DNA of 64,000 bases, taken from assembly GCF_036426115.1 (NCBI RefSeq), contig NC_088599.1, forward strand, positions 17,196,001-17,260,000. The letters are read 5' to 3'. The notes under the pieces are model-generated. The model made no database searches, had not been told where the DNA came from, and saw only the letters and a program-made list of their open reading frames with translations. This document shows positions 22,910-34,676 of the stretch, piece by piece. The stretch is from Kwoniella botswanensis (taxonomy: Eukaryota; Basidiomycota; Tremellomycetes; Tremellales; Cryptococcaceae). The first letter of the stretch is position 1; each line of letters starts with the position of its first letter. A program made the position numbers and the translations under genes.

Positions 22910-25871
22910 ATGGTACTCATCCCAACAATGTCATCACTCAGTATTGGAAACGACAAACCCTTGTCAACTTCAGCCCATCCTCTCGATCCTTTATCAGCAG
23001 ACGAGATCCGTACTGCCGTCTCAGCGGTACGAACGTTCTTAGGCACCCATGAAAATGTCGGGAAGCCATTAGTCAAACCTCTATTCAACAGTATCAGTCT
23101 CCGTGAGCCACCTAAATACGCTGTGCTCCGATGGTCTGGTTTATTCGACGAGCAAGATCTCGAAGCTGTTGGATCATCTGGTACAGAGCCTTTAAAACGA
23201 CAAGCTGATGTAAGTCACCGCTCACGAAGATGACATGCTGATGATGATGTAGGTCCACCTCATTTGCCCTGTCTCATCTCAAAGCTTCGAAGGGGTGGTC
23301 GACCTTCCCTCGAATCTTCCAGGACAGAAGCAAACATCTGCGGCAGTATCAGTCTGGACGCCATTGCACGAGTTGATCCAACCATCACTCCAAACTGAGG
23401 TGAGTGGTTACATCTTCACAAGTCGGGGTGATGTGCTAACGAGACTTATATCTAGGAACTCATATGGGCCGAGGAAATTTGCCAGAAGGACGAAAAGGTT
23501 CGACAAGCATGTGAAGCTATCGGTATCAAGCAGTCAGACATTGCTGTTGATGGTGAGTCAAGACCCCTTGATAGAAGACCACTGACCTCTCCTTAGGCTG
23601 GTGCATTGGTCTCGATGAACGATTCCCTGGACGCCGTCTACAACAGTGCTTCATCTTTGCACGACTCCGTCCAAACGATAATCTCTACGCGCATCCTTGC
23701 GACTTCATCCCGGTAATCGGTGAGTTTGGGTCATGCTGCATGAGACTGCCAGCTGACAGCAGTCAATAGATTCGCACACTGGAGAAGTCCTCACTATCGA
23801 CTATCCTCACACGAATCAGAAGCAAGGCGAAGCCCATCCTCCTTCGTCTGCGGAAGCTCACGCGGCTAAAGAACCCAGAGAGCGATTCGCCCCACCCATG
23901 TCTGGACAGAACTACCTTCCCGAACAAATCGCTTTAGATGACCCAACTTTCAAGGTGCGAGATACGTTGAAACCGCTTCACGTTGTACAGCCCGAAGGAG
24001 TCAGCTACTCGTTAGACGGACGAGTTCTCAGCTGGCAGAATTGGAAAGTGCATATTGGATTCGAGTTCCGGTGGGTTTTTTGGCAATACCTTGAAATTAC
24101 AGAAAGGCTTACGTGGTGTTCGTGTCCAGTGAGGGGCTTGTGCTTTCAAATATCACCTATGACGATGGTGTCAAGGGAACAAGACCAGTCTTCTACCGAT
24201 TATCAGTAGCAGAGATGGTTGTTCCAGTGAGTTGACTATACCTGTGGCTTTATCATACTCGAGCTGATCATCCCGTGACAGTACGCCAAGACAATCTTCC
24301 CTCACCACCGAAAGCAAGCGTTCGATACGGGTGAATATGGTGTTGGAGCTCTTGCCAATTCCCTTGCCCTCGGGTGCGACTGCTTGGGAAGTATCACGTA
24401 CCTCGATGCGGACTTTGTGACTAGATCGGGTGGAATTGAGACGATCAAGTCGGCGATTTGCATACAGTAAGTCTTTCGAGGTCTTGGACATTGACAAATG
24501 CTTATCAAGATAACCTGTAGCGAGGAGGACGCTGGGATCTTACACAAACGTGAGTACAATCAATACCTATCAGACGTGCCCCACTGACAGTCAATATCAG
24601 ACACCGACTTCCGTGATAACCGGGCTCACGTTGCAAGAAACCGTAAACTTGTCATCTCCTCCATCTGCACTGTCGCAAACTATGAGGTGAGTCACACAGC
24701 AGCTTGTCCTGAGCTGACAGATAGTACGGGTTCTACTTTAACTTCAGTCTTGACGGGTCTGTGGAACTCGAGGTCAAAGCTACTGGTATTGTCAACGCCT
24801 ATGCTCTGGCTCCTGGAGAGGCCCGCGATCCATCGCACGAGGTAGAAGTCGCTCCACGTATAGCCGCTCAACATCATCAACATGTAAGCTTTCATTTGTA
24901 CGATATATATCACTAGGTACTGACTCTTCTTTCAGCTCTTCTCACTACGCGTTGACCCGATGATCGACGGTTTACAGAATCAAGTGGTCCAAGTGGATTC
25001 GGTCCCCGATGATGAGGATGTTGGCAGTGATAGTAATTTCTACGGTAACGGATTCAAGACTGTCAAGACGTTGTTCAAGAGTAGTAAAGACAGTGTGTCC
25101 AATGCGGATCCTGCCAAAGCACGAGTCTGGGCGATCGAAAACCCCAACAAGCAGCATTTCAGTACTGGTGGAAATGTCAGTTATAAAATCGGTAGGTCGT
25201 TCGTTACCAGTCCTTGAGGTGGTTCCCGCTGACCCATTCTGCAGTCTCCAAGGACATGCCACCAATGCTGGCCAAACCAGGCTCAATCGTATGGAACAGA
25301 GCACCGTTCGCCCGACAGAATGTGAGTCGAACCTACCTGAGACATCTTGCTGACCATCTCTAGATGTTTGTGACGACGTATTCGGATGATGAAAAGTTCC
25401 CCTCCGATGTTCACGTGAACCAAAACCCTGGTGGACCAGACTTTGGCTCCCAACAATGGATCAACAGGGATGATAACATCGTCAATAAGGATGTTGTCTG
25501 CTGGCCATGTAAGTGTCACAACAGTTAAACCTGCGTATGGCCTGCTAAACTTGCGTTAGGTTTCGGGGTGACACACATCTCACGACCTGAAGATTGGCCA
25601 ATCATGCCAGTGGAGATTTTACGAGTCCACCTCAAACCCTCTGGCTTTTTCGACGTGCGTATGCTATTGTGTGAAGCAAGTTGAATACTAATGTGGTGCT
25701 TCAGCGCAATCCCGGTTTGGATGTCCCGTCGAGCGCTGATTCCAAATCACGTTACGCTAATGAAGCCTTCACGAATGGGCAGCTTACCAATGGCAACGCA
25801 TCTTGTAAGTCGCTTTGATTGGTACCAATTGATATATCAAACTGATCTGCTTCTCAGGTTGCGGTAGATAG
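22910..25871 (+). CDS. Copper-containing primary amine oxidase (TPQ enzyme)
   Basis: Converts a primary amine, oxygen and water to aldehyde, ammonia and hydrogen peroxide. The spliced sequence carries [19 protein letters not shown] at the start (N2 domain) and [17 protein letters not shown] in the middle. The catalytic-base region is [17 protein letters not shown]. The cofactor motif TVANYEYGF has the Tyr that becomes topaquinone. Copper ligands are suggested by [16 protein letters not shown] and [18 protein letters not shown]. Fifteen or so short introns occur. The ATG at 22910 is used; a second in-frame ATG at 22928 is equally possible. No secretory signal is seen. The last intron leaves a 14-nt terminal exon (ending CCGR); if retained, the protein would end CKSL. 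Neither is a standard PTS1. Divergent from the permease, close to an aldehyde dehydrogenase and a regulator. Confidence 0.94.
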
Positions 25872-26685
25872 ACTGAACTCAGTGTTGGGAAAAACCCAAA
25901 GGGCAATGTATATATATCATAGGTCGTAGGCTGGTTGTACCAACATGCATATCAATCATATCACTGGCCTATCCCGACAAAAGTTGGCTTGAGCCCCATC
26001 GTTCCGTGGTGAAATCATGATACTGCTTTGATAGTAGAGCAGTCAGTCTAGACTTGCCAGCTCGCCTCGGGCGTTACAATGATACTTCCCTTTCCGAGGG
26101 TCATTCCTAAAGTCTTTTCAAGACACATTCATTTCTCACGCTTACTCTCTCATCGCTGACACTCTTGCTCTCCCGAGATCCCAGTGGCTTCTCCTTGGAG
26201 ATGATCCGATCTGGTTATATCGCAAAGCCCCGCGACTTGAGCACTTACAGTGATAGGGCCATTTAAAAGGTGCCGTTGCTCTTTCGCATGAGCTGCAATG
26301 ACAGCTACCTTAATGCTGACAATTTAATGGCACAAGGGGCACGATTAACGACTTTGCTTGAATGCTGTAGTAAAGTCAACGCATTGATGTCTACCAAGCT
26401 ACGCGTACATCGTTCATCAGCTCAAAGGCAATGCGTCCTCCAATATTTCGTGGCTGGATGCATGGGAGCACTTGAGCGTTCATTTGAGGAACGCACAAGC
26501 GAAATGAAGCACGATGTGTAAGGTGTCGCTCTACTATCACTACATCCATGTATCGCGACCAGGCACGGTCGATTGACACGATGTTGGGCCACGTAAGAAA
26601 AGAGCTCAACTAGACAATCAGGCGATATGAAGATCTTTGTCCCGAGGGTAGATACGATATCAAGTTACATAATCCCTCATACATC
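25872..26685. other. Intergenic between convergent genes
   Basis: 3' flanks of the amine oxidase and the amidohydrolase. The small frames at 26270-26609 overlap on both strands and show no family feature. Confidence 0.5.
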
Positions 26686-28414
26686 TCATTTAGGTGATCC
26701 ACGATCGAACACCTTGACACCAGCGATCCAGGTCTGCTTCACCCCCTCTTGCGCCTCTCGCAATGTCTGCACGCCCTCGAGAAACGGGTCAATCGACAGA
26801 ATGCAGAAATCGGCTTTCATTCCCCGCTTGAGGCGCCCATATCCTTGCTCGCACCTAGAAGAAAACGCAGCGCCAGCGGTGTAATACCGTATCCCGGTCT
26901 CCAGAGACACACAAAACCGGTCCAGCTTCTCGATGCGCGGATTCTGCGAGGGAGGGAGCTTTGGATTGACACCAGACTGTCTGGTCGTCGCCGTGTACAG
27001 GTTGGGGAAGCAGTGATGAGGAGCTGTTGGGGCATCAGAACCGAAGGCGACGTGAGCTTGAGCATCGCCATACTCGGTCCACGGGAAGGCTCTATCACAC
27101 CGCTCGTCTTCACCAAGCATGAGTCGCCAATTGGGCACGTAGACGGGATCGGCGTGAACCGGTTGTAAAGATGCGACGATGCCGAGCCGTGCCAATCGAG
27201 AGATGCTTTCTGGGGAGACTACCTCGAGGTGTTCAAGCCTATGTCGTCGGGCTGGACGAGAGCCATTGACCCGAATTGCGGTCTCGAACGCGTCTAGCGC
27301 TTGAGATGACGCAGCGTCCCCGATGGCGTGAACCGCAATCTGGAGATCAAGCGAATCAGCCAGACAGACCACCGGCTCAAGAGCGTCCATCGGCCAAATT
27401 GGATGGGCCATCGACCCGTTCGCGTAAGATTTAGTAAGATATGCCGTGCACGAATCGACCACACCGTCAGAGATGATCTTGATACCGACCACCTGGAGCC
27501 AAGGGTCGAGCTTTCTCAGCCGATCTCGGTGATGTGCTGCCAGTCGAACAGACTGTGCTCTTGACTCGTCGGTCCCGATATTGTTGACAAGCCAGTGAGC
27601 CGAGACCCTCAAAGGTAACCGACCTTCTCTGGCGTGCAGCTCTTCCAGAGCAGCGAGATCCGCCTCGGACATTGCCATGTCGACCACGCCGGTAACACCC
27701 ACAGCGAGGTATTGGTCGAAAGCATTGCGCAAATAGCGAATCCTGTCCTCTAGGTGTGCGAGAGAAGCGATATATGGCCAAACGAATTCAGTCACGGCTG
27801 TCTCTAGACACAAGCCAGTAAGCCTGTCTTTTTCATCTCTCTCAAAACTGCCTCCCGGTGGATCGGGTGTCAAGTCGTCCACGCCGATGGCTTTTAGCGC
27901 GCCCGTGCTGAGCCAGGCGGAATGCAGGTCGGCGGAATCAATGAAGACCGGCAAGTCTTCGCCAACCACTTCGTCCAGTATCAAGCGGTGCGGCCGACGA
28001 CCTAGTGCATCGAAGAGGAACGATTTTCCAAGTAAGATAGTAGCGCGTGGGTCTCGGGCCAAGGCTGTTTGGAGTCTCGACTGAATTTGAGCTGCTGATA
28101 GGTTAATCATGTCGAGCTTGAGCATCGAAGCGCCCATCATGGTAAGATGGGTATGCGCGTCGATGATACCCGGCAACACGACTTTGCCTTGGAGATCGAT
28201 TGCGTTCCGAAGACATGCCTGGACAAGCAGATCAGCAACGATCTGAGTAACAGCGAGGATGAGTACGTACCTGGAGATTTGCATTGTCCGGTCCTTCTCT
28301 TGAGCCTACGTACTCGATCGTATCCCCTTTGATAACCATAGCATCGTGCAAGGTGTCGTCCTCGTCCACCGATGTGAATATGCGCCCGTTGATAAAACCT
28401 TGCAGTCGTGACAT
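26686..28414 (-). CDS. YtcJ-type amidohydrolase (amidohydrolase family 3)
   Basis: Metal-dependent hydrolase acting on an amide, formamide or related C-N bond; the exact substrate is unknown. Exon 1 encodes MSRLQGFINGRIFTSVDEDD and ends TANLQ-like (DNANLQ). One intron follows, then exon 2 begins ACLRNAIDLQGKVVLPGIID. The metal site AHTHL follows directly. Other family blocks are LQIAVHAIGDAASSQALDAF, RHRLEHLEVVSPESI, ASLQPVHADP and HVAFGSDAPTAPHHCFPN, and the C-terminus has LKRGMKADFCILSIDPF. The length (about 575 aa) fits N-substituted formamide deformylase-like proteins. An upstream in-frame ATG at 28471 exists, but MSRLQGF gives the usual start for this family. Divergent from an MFS transporter, which suggests import of its substrate. 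No signal peptide, so probably cytosolic. Confidence 0.9.
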
Positions 28415-28791
28415 TGTGTGGAAAGGAAGGGGGGGGAGGCGGTACCACGCCTTCACGATTATGTACACCATGGAGGCCCCCGAATGCTCCGTAGCGCCGT
28501 TGAGGCGACTACTGTACAGAGAGCGCCAGGGTTAAGAGTTTAGCCTGATCATGAACTGGTATCGCGCTTTAGTTGTTTCTCGCTTGTGATTGTCCGAGTC
28601 TTCTTATCATTGATATTTCAGGCTGAATTGAACTAGCCCTTAGATAGGGTAGCTAAATCTACTTGGACGCGGGTGAACTAACCCCCATACGGTGATAAGC
28701 GGATTGTATATTAAACACACCAGGGTATAGCCCTCGCTTCGCTTGAGCACCCATCCCTCCCATCCCTGATGTTTGTTCTCGTTGCATCACC
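28415..28791. promoter_or_regulatory. Divergent promoter between amidohydrolase and MFS transporter
   Basis: Compact 377-bp shared upstream region, with one TTATC near 28605 and one GATAA near 28694. It begins with a G-run at the amidohydrolase side. Co-regulation of the pair is inferred from layout only. Confidence 0.4.
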
Positions 28792-30764
28792 ATGACACAG
28801 AACGACAACTTTGACGTACCAGGTACTCTCAGGATCTTTCATGATTCAGGCGAGTCCGCACCTAATCACGGCGAGATCACTCTCATCCCAACGCCTTCGG
28901 ATGATCCGCAGGATCCTCTCAACTGGAGTCGAGGGCGAAAGCTGATACAGATAGCCTGCTTGCTTTGGTGAGTGCTTCTCACCGACAGTCTTCCAAACAT
29001 CATAGCAAATGCTAAACTAGGCAACCTATTTATAGGTATACGTTTGCCAGCGCATTCTCCGTGGCTTCGTTGTCCGCAATCTATGTCCCCTTGACCGAAG
29101 CGACCGGTCTTACCTTGGATCAACTCAATGCGGGCTCTGGATATTCGTACTTTCTCATCGGACTTTCCACCTTGATCTTCCAGCCCGCTGCTCTGGCGTA
29201 TGGCAAGCGACCGGTGTATATACTGAGCAATGTCGCGGCTTGTGGTCTACAAGTGTGGACGGCGTATGTCAGCGGGAACAGCCAATGGATAGCCCGCTGC
29301 CTGCTGCTTGGCTTCATGGGCGGACCATCGTTCTCGTTGGTCGAGGTCTCGATCGCAGACATCGTACGTGTCTTCACGTTATTATTACTCAACGTTCCGA
29401 TCTGACTTGGCGTGCTTCAGTCATTCTTGCATGAGCGAGCTACGCCTATGGGTCTATACGTCTGCGTTCTGTATCTCGGTGCTTTACTGGGACCTATGGT
29501 ATGCGGCTACGTGTACACCGGTCTTGGCTGGAAAGCGATCATTGTGAGTGAACATCCCCTCTTCTTCCCGTCGGTCTACATCCTTGCTGAGATCCGAATC
29601 AGTGGCTCACATCCGCGCTCTATGGAGCCAACGCTATTATTCTCTTGATATTCCTTGAGGAGACCAACTTCAAATGTGCCGTCCCGTATCTCTCTTCAGA
29701 AGCGACGCTTAACCTGCCAGTTAAAGGCGGCGACGATTGCTTGCCATTATCGGAAGGAGGCGTGAAGGACGATGACCTTCAAGATAAGGTGTCACCCGAC
29801 ACACAGGCACATGCGGCCATTCCTGTTGCTTCACCCAGACCCATCTCTTCCTGGCCAGGTCCCAACCTTCGACAATTCGGCAAGCTTTCTCCTTATTCCA
29901 AGGGGATCATGTGGCGAGGCCTGGTACAGCCTTTGGCTCTCACGGTGTCCCCCATCGTCTTCTGCTGCGGGATCATCTACGGGATCTACCAGGTATACTT
30001 CAATAGTGAGAGTCTTGCGTTATTAGTCATACATCAACGGATACTGATCTGCCCAACAGTGATCGCCTACTTGTCGTCTGGCGTCCTGTCCTATCCCCCT
30101 TATAACTTCAGCGCGGACAGCGTTGGTTTGACCTACCTATCTCCGGCCATCACTACTCTGCCCGGAGCTTTCTTCGGCGGCTACGTTGCCGATTGGTACA
30201 CGCTCAGAATGGCGAGAGCGAACAACGGCATTTGCGAGCCCGAACACAAGCTTCGCCTCTTCGCCATACCCACAATATTGGTACCCATTGGTTTGTTGAT
30301 GATGGGACTCGGACCCTACTACGGAGCGCATTGGATCGTATATGTGTTAGGCGAGGGCGTGCTGAACGCAGCGGGACCGTTGGCGACGACTCTCATCCTC
30401 GCCTACGCGTTTGACTGCTTCCATCCCATCTACCCAGACGATTTGACAGGAGTACACGCAAGTGTCCAGGACGCCGCACCGTATCTGACCGCGACCATCT
30501 CCATCGCCATGTGCTTGACGTTCGGTTTCGTGAGTTTTAACTCCCTTTGTCTGTCAGCAGACCTAAGTAGCACTGCTAAGTCTTTGTGTGTGTTAGGGCT
30601 ACGCGATCACACCTTGGGCTTTCACGTGGGGCCTGAAGAACTTTGCGATCTCAGCTGCACTGTCCAGCTTGGCCTTCAACTGCTTGGTCCTGCTTCTTTA
30701 CATCTTTGGAAAAAGGCTGAGACGGTCAGGACACCATTACTATCGCAAGGTCATCAATTGGTGA
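28792..30764 (+). CDS. MFS transporter, DHA1-like (DPLNW signature)
   Basis: Predicted 12-segment plasma-membrane transporter. Spliced start MTQNDNFDVPGTLRIFHDSG; before segment 1 comes DDPQDPLNWSRGRKLIQIAC, the usual D-P-L-N-W of fungal DHA1 and related carriers. Segment blocks include FLIGLSTLIFQPAALAYGKR (motif A region), CLLLGFMGGPSFSLVEVSIA, HERATPMGLYVCVLYLGALL (motif C region) and GWKAIIWLTSALYGANAIIL. A central loop of about 80 residues is acidic and Ser-rich. The second half ends with YAITPWAFTWGLKNFAIS and GHHYYRKVINW, then TGA at 30762-30764. Five or six short introns. It could export a product or import the amidohydrolase substrate; sequence alone does not decide. Confidence 0.88.
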
Positions 30765-31571
30765 CGATGGTCTCCGACTATTTAGGGGAGGACGCAAGAA
30801 AATCGCACGGAAAGAGCTATGCAGCTGACAGGTACAATTATACAATTATATTTAGCAGATAGCTTCAGTAGTTGTATGCTATATAGTGGTACACTGCAAC
30901 GGCTTCTGAACGATCCAGGAGACGCTTGTCGACAAAGCTATAGCGCCACTCGCTCCCTTGAACGTGGTCTACAACTCTCTTCTCACAAGCCAGTGAAAGA
31001 CAATACAGAGTGCACGGGCGATCAATGGCGAGAGATCAATCCGAGGCCAAGGCGGCTGGGACATCTTGTCTATCTCCTTGACGTCACGGTTGATCACCTC
31101 TATGAGACAGCACGAACCCCTAGTGATAACGCTGCAAGCTCCTCGCTGTCTCCAGCAAATGTATTGCCAGCAAGCGATCAGTATATCATGGTCTCACACT
31201 GTATCTGGGGATCTGGCTGCCGATAAATACAAGAATTTGACACATCACCCCTTGAGCTCGGGTCCGATAGTTGAGATATAAGTTCCGACCCAAATACGTC
31301 GTTGTCAGGAGCAGAAACGAGCATTCCCACGTTTGCGACAGGACGAAGCAGATCACGATTCGATTGTGTGGTTGTCAGAGCTCAAGTTACAAATACATCA
31401 TTCTACAAATCACCAACCTTGCTTGCCCGTTGATGGCTGCGGAGCAACACACTCCTCCCTTCGTCCCACTGAAGGGAAGAAGAAATCATCGATTATGCGG
31501 ATGTGTTCTCGATTCGTTGCACCTCATACTTCTTTTGATCATCCTGGGAAGCATCAGCACGAGTTACAGGT
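30765..31571. other. Intergenic between convergent genes
   Basis: About 800 bp of 3' flank between the MFS transporter and the sugar porter. Short frames occur on the plus strand but show no recognisable domain and no consistent exon structure. Confidence 0.5.
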
Positions 31572-33943
31572 CTATACACTCACAGTGAGATCATCCATTT
31601 CCAGCTTGTTTCCAGCGACTTCTCCAGCTTCCATTTGTGCGATTCGGTGACCCACACCGGTTGTTTGAGCGTTCTTAAATTGCCAGGCCGAAAGTCGCAA
31701 CTGAGAGTGGTTTTACAGTCAGCTTGGATATCAAGACGCAAGGGGGTTATGGCCTTACTTCGAATAGCTCGTCCATTTCTTCTAGGGATCGACCCTGGGA
31801 GCATGCCATACAGTTAGCCAGCCAGTCACAGGTACTCAGTCAGTTGGGCACTTACGGCGATTTCAGGAACATAGAACACTGCGAATATGAACGCGAACAG
31901 AGAATCACCCGCTATGATCCAGCCGACTTTGGGACCCAGCCCAGCTCCTGGCTTTTTTAGGAGGTAGGGCAGACAGAAAGTGAACACAAAGGCGGAAAGT
32001 ACATCGACCGAAGTACCATAACCCATGACTGCAGTGGATTGAATCAGCTTTGTCATCGGCTATGTCTGAGCGGTGCAGACTCACACTTCTTTCTCATGGA
32101 TTTCCCTCCAATCTCGGACGCCATGAGGACTGCATTCAGCGGTTAGTTTGACTGTATGCAATCACCGATATAAAATATAGAGTACCAATTGCCACTCACA
32201 TGAAACACACTGGAACATCTTACTGCCAACGAGCACCATCACTGTACTCGCGATGACCGCGTGTCCTTCGGTCACAGAAGGGTTCTTCTTGGAGCCGAGT
32301 GCAGCGATGAGCGCGTTGAATAAGATGCAGCATGCTGACCCGAGGATGATAGGTGGTCGACGTCCGTAATGATCGATAACAACGATACCCACGATCGTGG
32401 CGAAGATACCGCAAGCTTGAGCGATTACGGAATAAGTGAAAGCCATTGCACCCCTGATAATCCAAGTCAACACGTTGCCTTTGGTACAGTGGTCTTGCAT
32501 GACTCACCATCCCATTGACGTGTAGAAGCTACATGAGACTTAGCATACGTCTATACGAACAGGATGTCTGACTCACGTCGGTCCGTATATGTTGACGACT
32601 GTGTGAGAGAAAAAAAGGCCCAGTCAATCTCGTCAGAACATAAAAAAGCAACGTTATATTGGGGAAGAAGACACTCACATTGGACACCAGTAGATTGGTA
32701 GAACCAGAACAAGAGCCCAACAATCTAGCTGTCAGCTGATGCCGACCTCAAGCCTAGACTCACAATAGCACGCCTACGGAATGTACCACGGAATAGATCC
32801 AGCCATCTGCCTTCTCTCATATTACGAGCGTCCTCTATGGCGGACTCGAATGCTTGTATTTCGATTGCGGTGACGCCGCTAGCGACGTCGTGAGCTGGAC
32901 GAACGCGATCAAGGGCTCGGATCGCTTCGTTCGATTTGCCTTTGCTGACGAGCCATCAAGGTGATTCTGTGAGATCACAATCTGTCAGAGTGTGCCAATA
33001 CTTGTGCTTCTGCAGAGGGATTTACCAGGTGTGAATGGCACAAGAAGTAGGATACCAGCAGCAGGTACAAACTGAATGGCGACAGGTATCTTGAAAGTGG
33101 TTCATCAGCTATTGGATGTTGTGATTGAGAAGGCCTCGTATGGATTGTACTCACAATCCACCCGATCTTTCTCGTCTCCGTAGCGAAGATACGACTCATT
33201 CCAGCCCCCCAAAGATTGCCAACAGTCACCAGTACCGTCATAGTACCCGACATAAAGCCCCGAACACCAGCCGGAGAAATCTCGGATATGTAAGAGGGGA
33301 CGCAATTCTCCACGATGCCCACAGATAGATAAGCGATGATTCTTCCGACGGTGAAGACTTGCCAGTTCTATGATAAGTTGATGTCAATATACGTTCAACA
33401 ATGATCTTACCATCCGATTCACCTTTGCAGTCAATTCGACTACCAAGGTACAACAAATCAGCGAATACACCAAAGATCGTTCCAAAGATTGTTGACGTAC
33501 CGATTAGCCCAATGAATTGAATGATTGCAGATATATACATCGTTTTCTTGTATCCCATTCTCTCCGCAATCGGCTCGAATGCCATGGTGCCTACCAGCTT
33601 TCCAGCAAAGACGACTAAGCGCGGACAGTCAGTACAGCATCCACAGAATACGTGGTCAGACCAGATACGCACCAGAGTTCATGATTGACGTCCTAGAGGT
33701 AGGGTTACTGTACTTTCCTGTGGCTGGATCGAGATGACCAAAGTCTTTCAACCATGATGGTAGCACTTGCAGGGAGCCGAAGGAACCGGTATCACTACAC
33801 GGGAGATAGGTAAGTCCGTGTGCATTACTACAAAAGACCGTCTTGCTTACTTACATTCCGAACATGAGATCGCCCCATGCGTAAGCGATCACACAGAAGA
33901 CAAGAAAGGGGGTAGTTTGCTTCCACCCTGCTTTGACTGACAT
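31572..33943 (-). CDS. MFS sugar porter (hexose/disaccharide-type importer)
   Basis: Predicted plasma-membrane sugar:H+ symporter of the SP family. Spliced start MSVKAGWKQTTPFLVFCVIA, then ADLMFG-like AWGDLMFGM. Family blocks are FAGKLVGTMAFEPIAERMGY (the G-x3-D/E-R-x-G region), GIVENCVPSYISEISPAGVR (the P-x-Y-x-x-E-I-x-P motif), YGRRPPIILGSACCILFNAL and VFYVPEIAGRSLEEMDELFE, the P-E-T-x-G-R-S-L-E-E-M-D-E-L-F signature with T changed to I. The C-terminal tail reads LRLSAWQFKNAQTTGVGHRI and ends DDLTVSV. About ten introns. Head to head with the sulfatase, so the substrate may be a sulfated sugar or its product. Confidence 0.9.
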
Positions 33944-34676
33944 ATTGATTCGTTCACTATCGAAGAGATGGTCAAGTTAGGAAAAGGTCAGGATCGTCTC
34001 GCAGCATTCTTGTCAAGCTTAACGTATATATACCCTGCGCCATTGATCGATTTCAGGAAGTTACCGTGCGTCGATTTGACACTGTCTTGACTGATTTGGG
34101 AATGCTTAGATCTCTTTCTTGGCCTTTTGGGAATATCCTGTATTCAGGATTCCCAAACTTGCTACGTGTAACGAATAATGGAATGGGAGAAATGGTGGGA
34201 TCTTCCCAAATATTCATTTTCAAGTCATCTGACCTCGAACACTTCAATTGGTTATCACGATTAGACCCTGAGCCTTCCCATTCCCATTGATAACAACTCA
34301 ATGTTGCGCCATGGGGCCAAGTGTGGAGCTAATGATCGTCCAGGGAGTTAGACAGACTTGGGCCACAAACCCGTTTCTTCGGGTTGCCGATGGTATTCAT
34401 CCTTGGTCCCATGACCCCTGAACCATTCCATATCGATAGGGCGCTAGTATTGCAAATCACATTCCAGATATACACTGCTCATTCCAGATAAGACGGGGGG
34501 AATGCGGAATGCTTGTATCACCAACTCGTGATGATTGTTGCTCCTCGGACCGAATGAAACCGAGCGCTTTCTTGAACGGTGGTGCTTAAATAGCTATCGA
34601 CATATCTGTCAATTACAAGCTACCCAGAACACCCACGTCCACACTGCTCCACTCATACTCCTAATACATCCCCAAC
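33944..34676. promoter_or_regulatory. Divergent promoter between sugar porter and sulfatase
   Basis: Contains three exact TTTGGGAAT elements (34095-34103, 34126-34134, and 34149-34157 in reverse), and a near match CTTCCCAAA near 34202. Two direct copies of ATTCCAGATA start at 34461 and 34481, 20 bp apart. A TTAAATAG near 34586 may serve as a TATA element for the sulfatase. Shared control of the pair is inference. Confidence 0.5.
34126..34157. repeat. Imperfect inverted repeat, TTTGGGAAT...ATTCCCAAA
   Basis: The arms are TTTGGGAAT, then AT, CCTG, loop TATT, CAGG, ATTCCCAAA. Thirteen pairs form, with a 2-nt bulge in the left arm. It could bind a dimeric regulator, or fold as a hairpin if transcribed. 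A third copy of the arm lies just outside at 34095. Confidence 0.75.
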
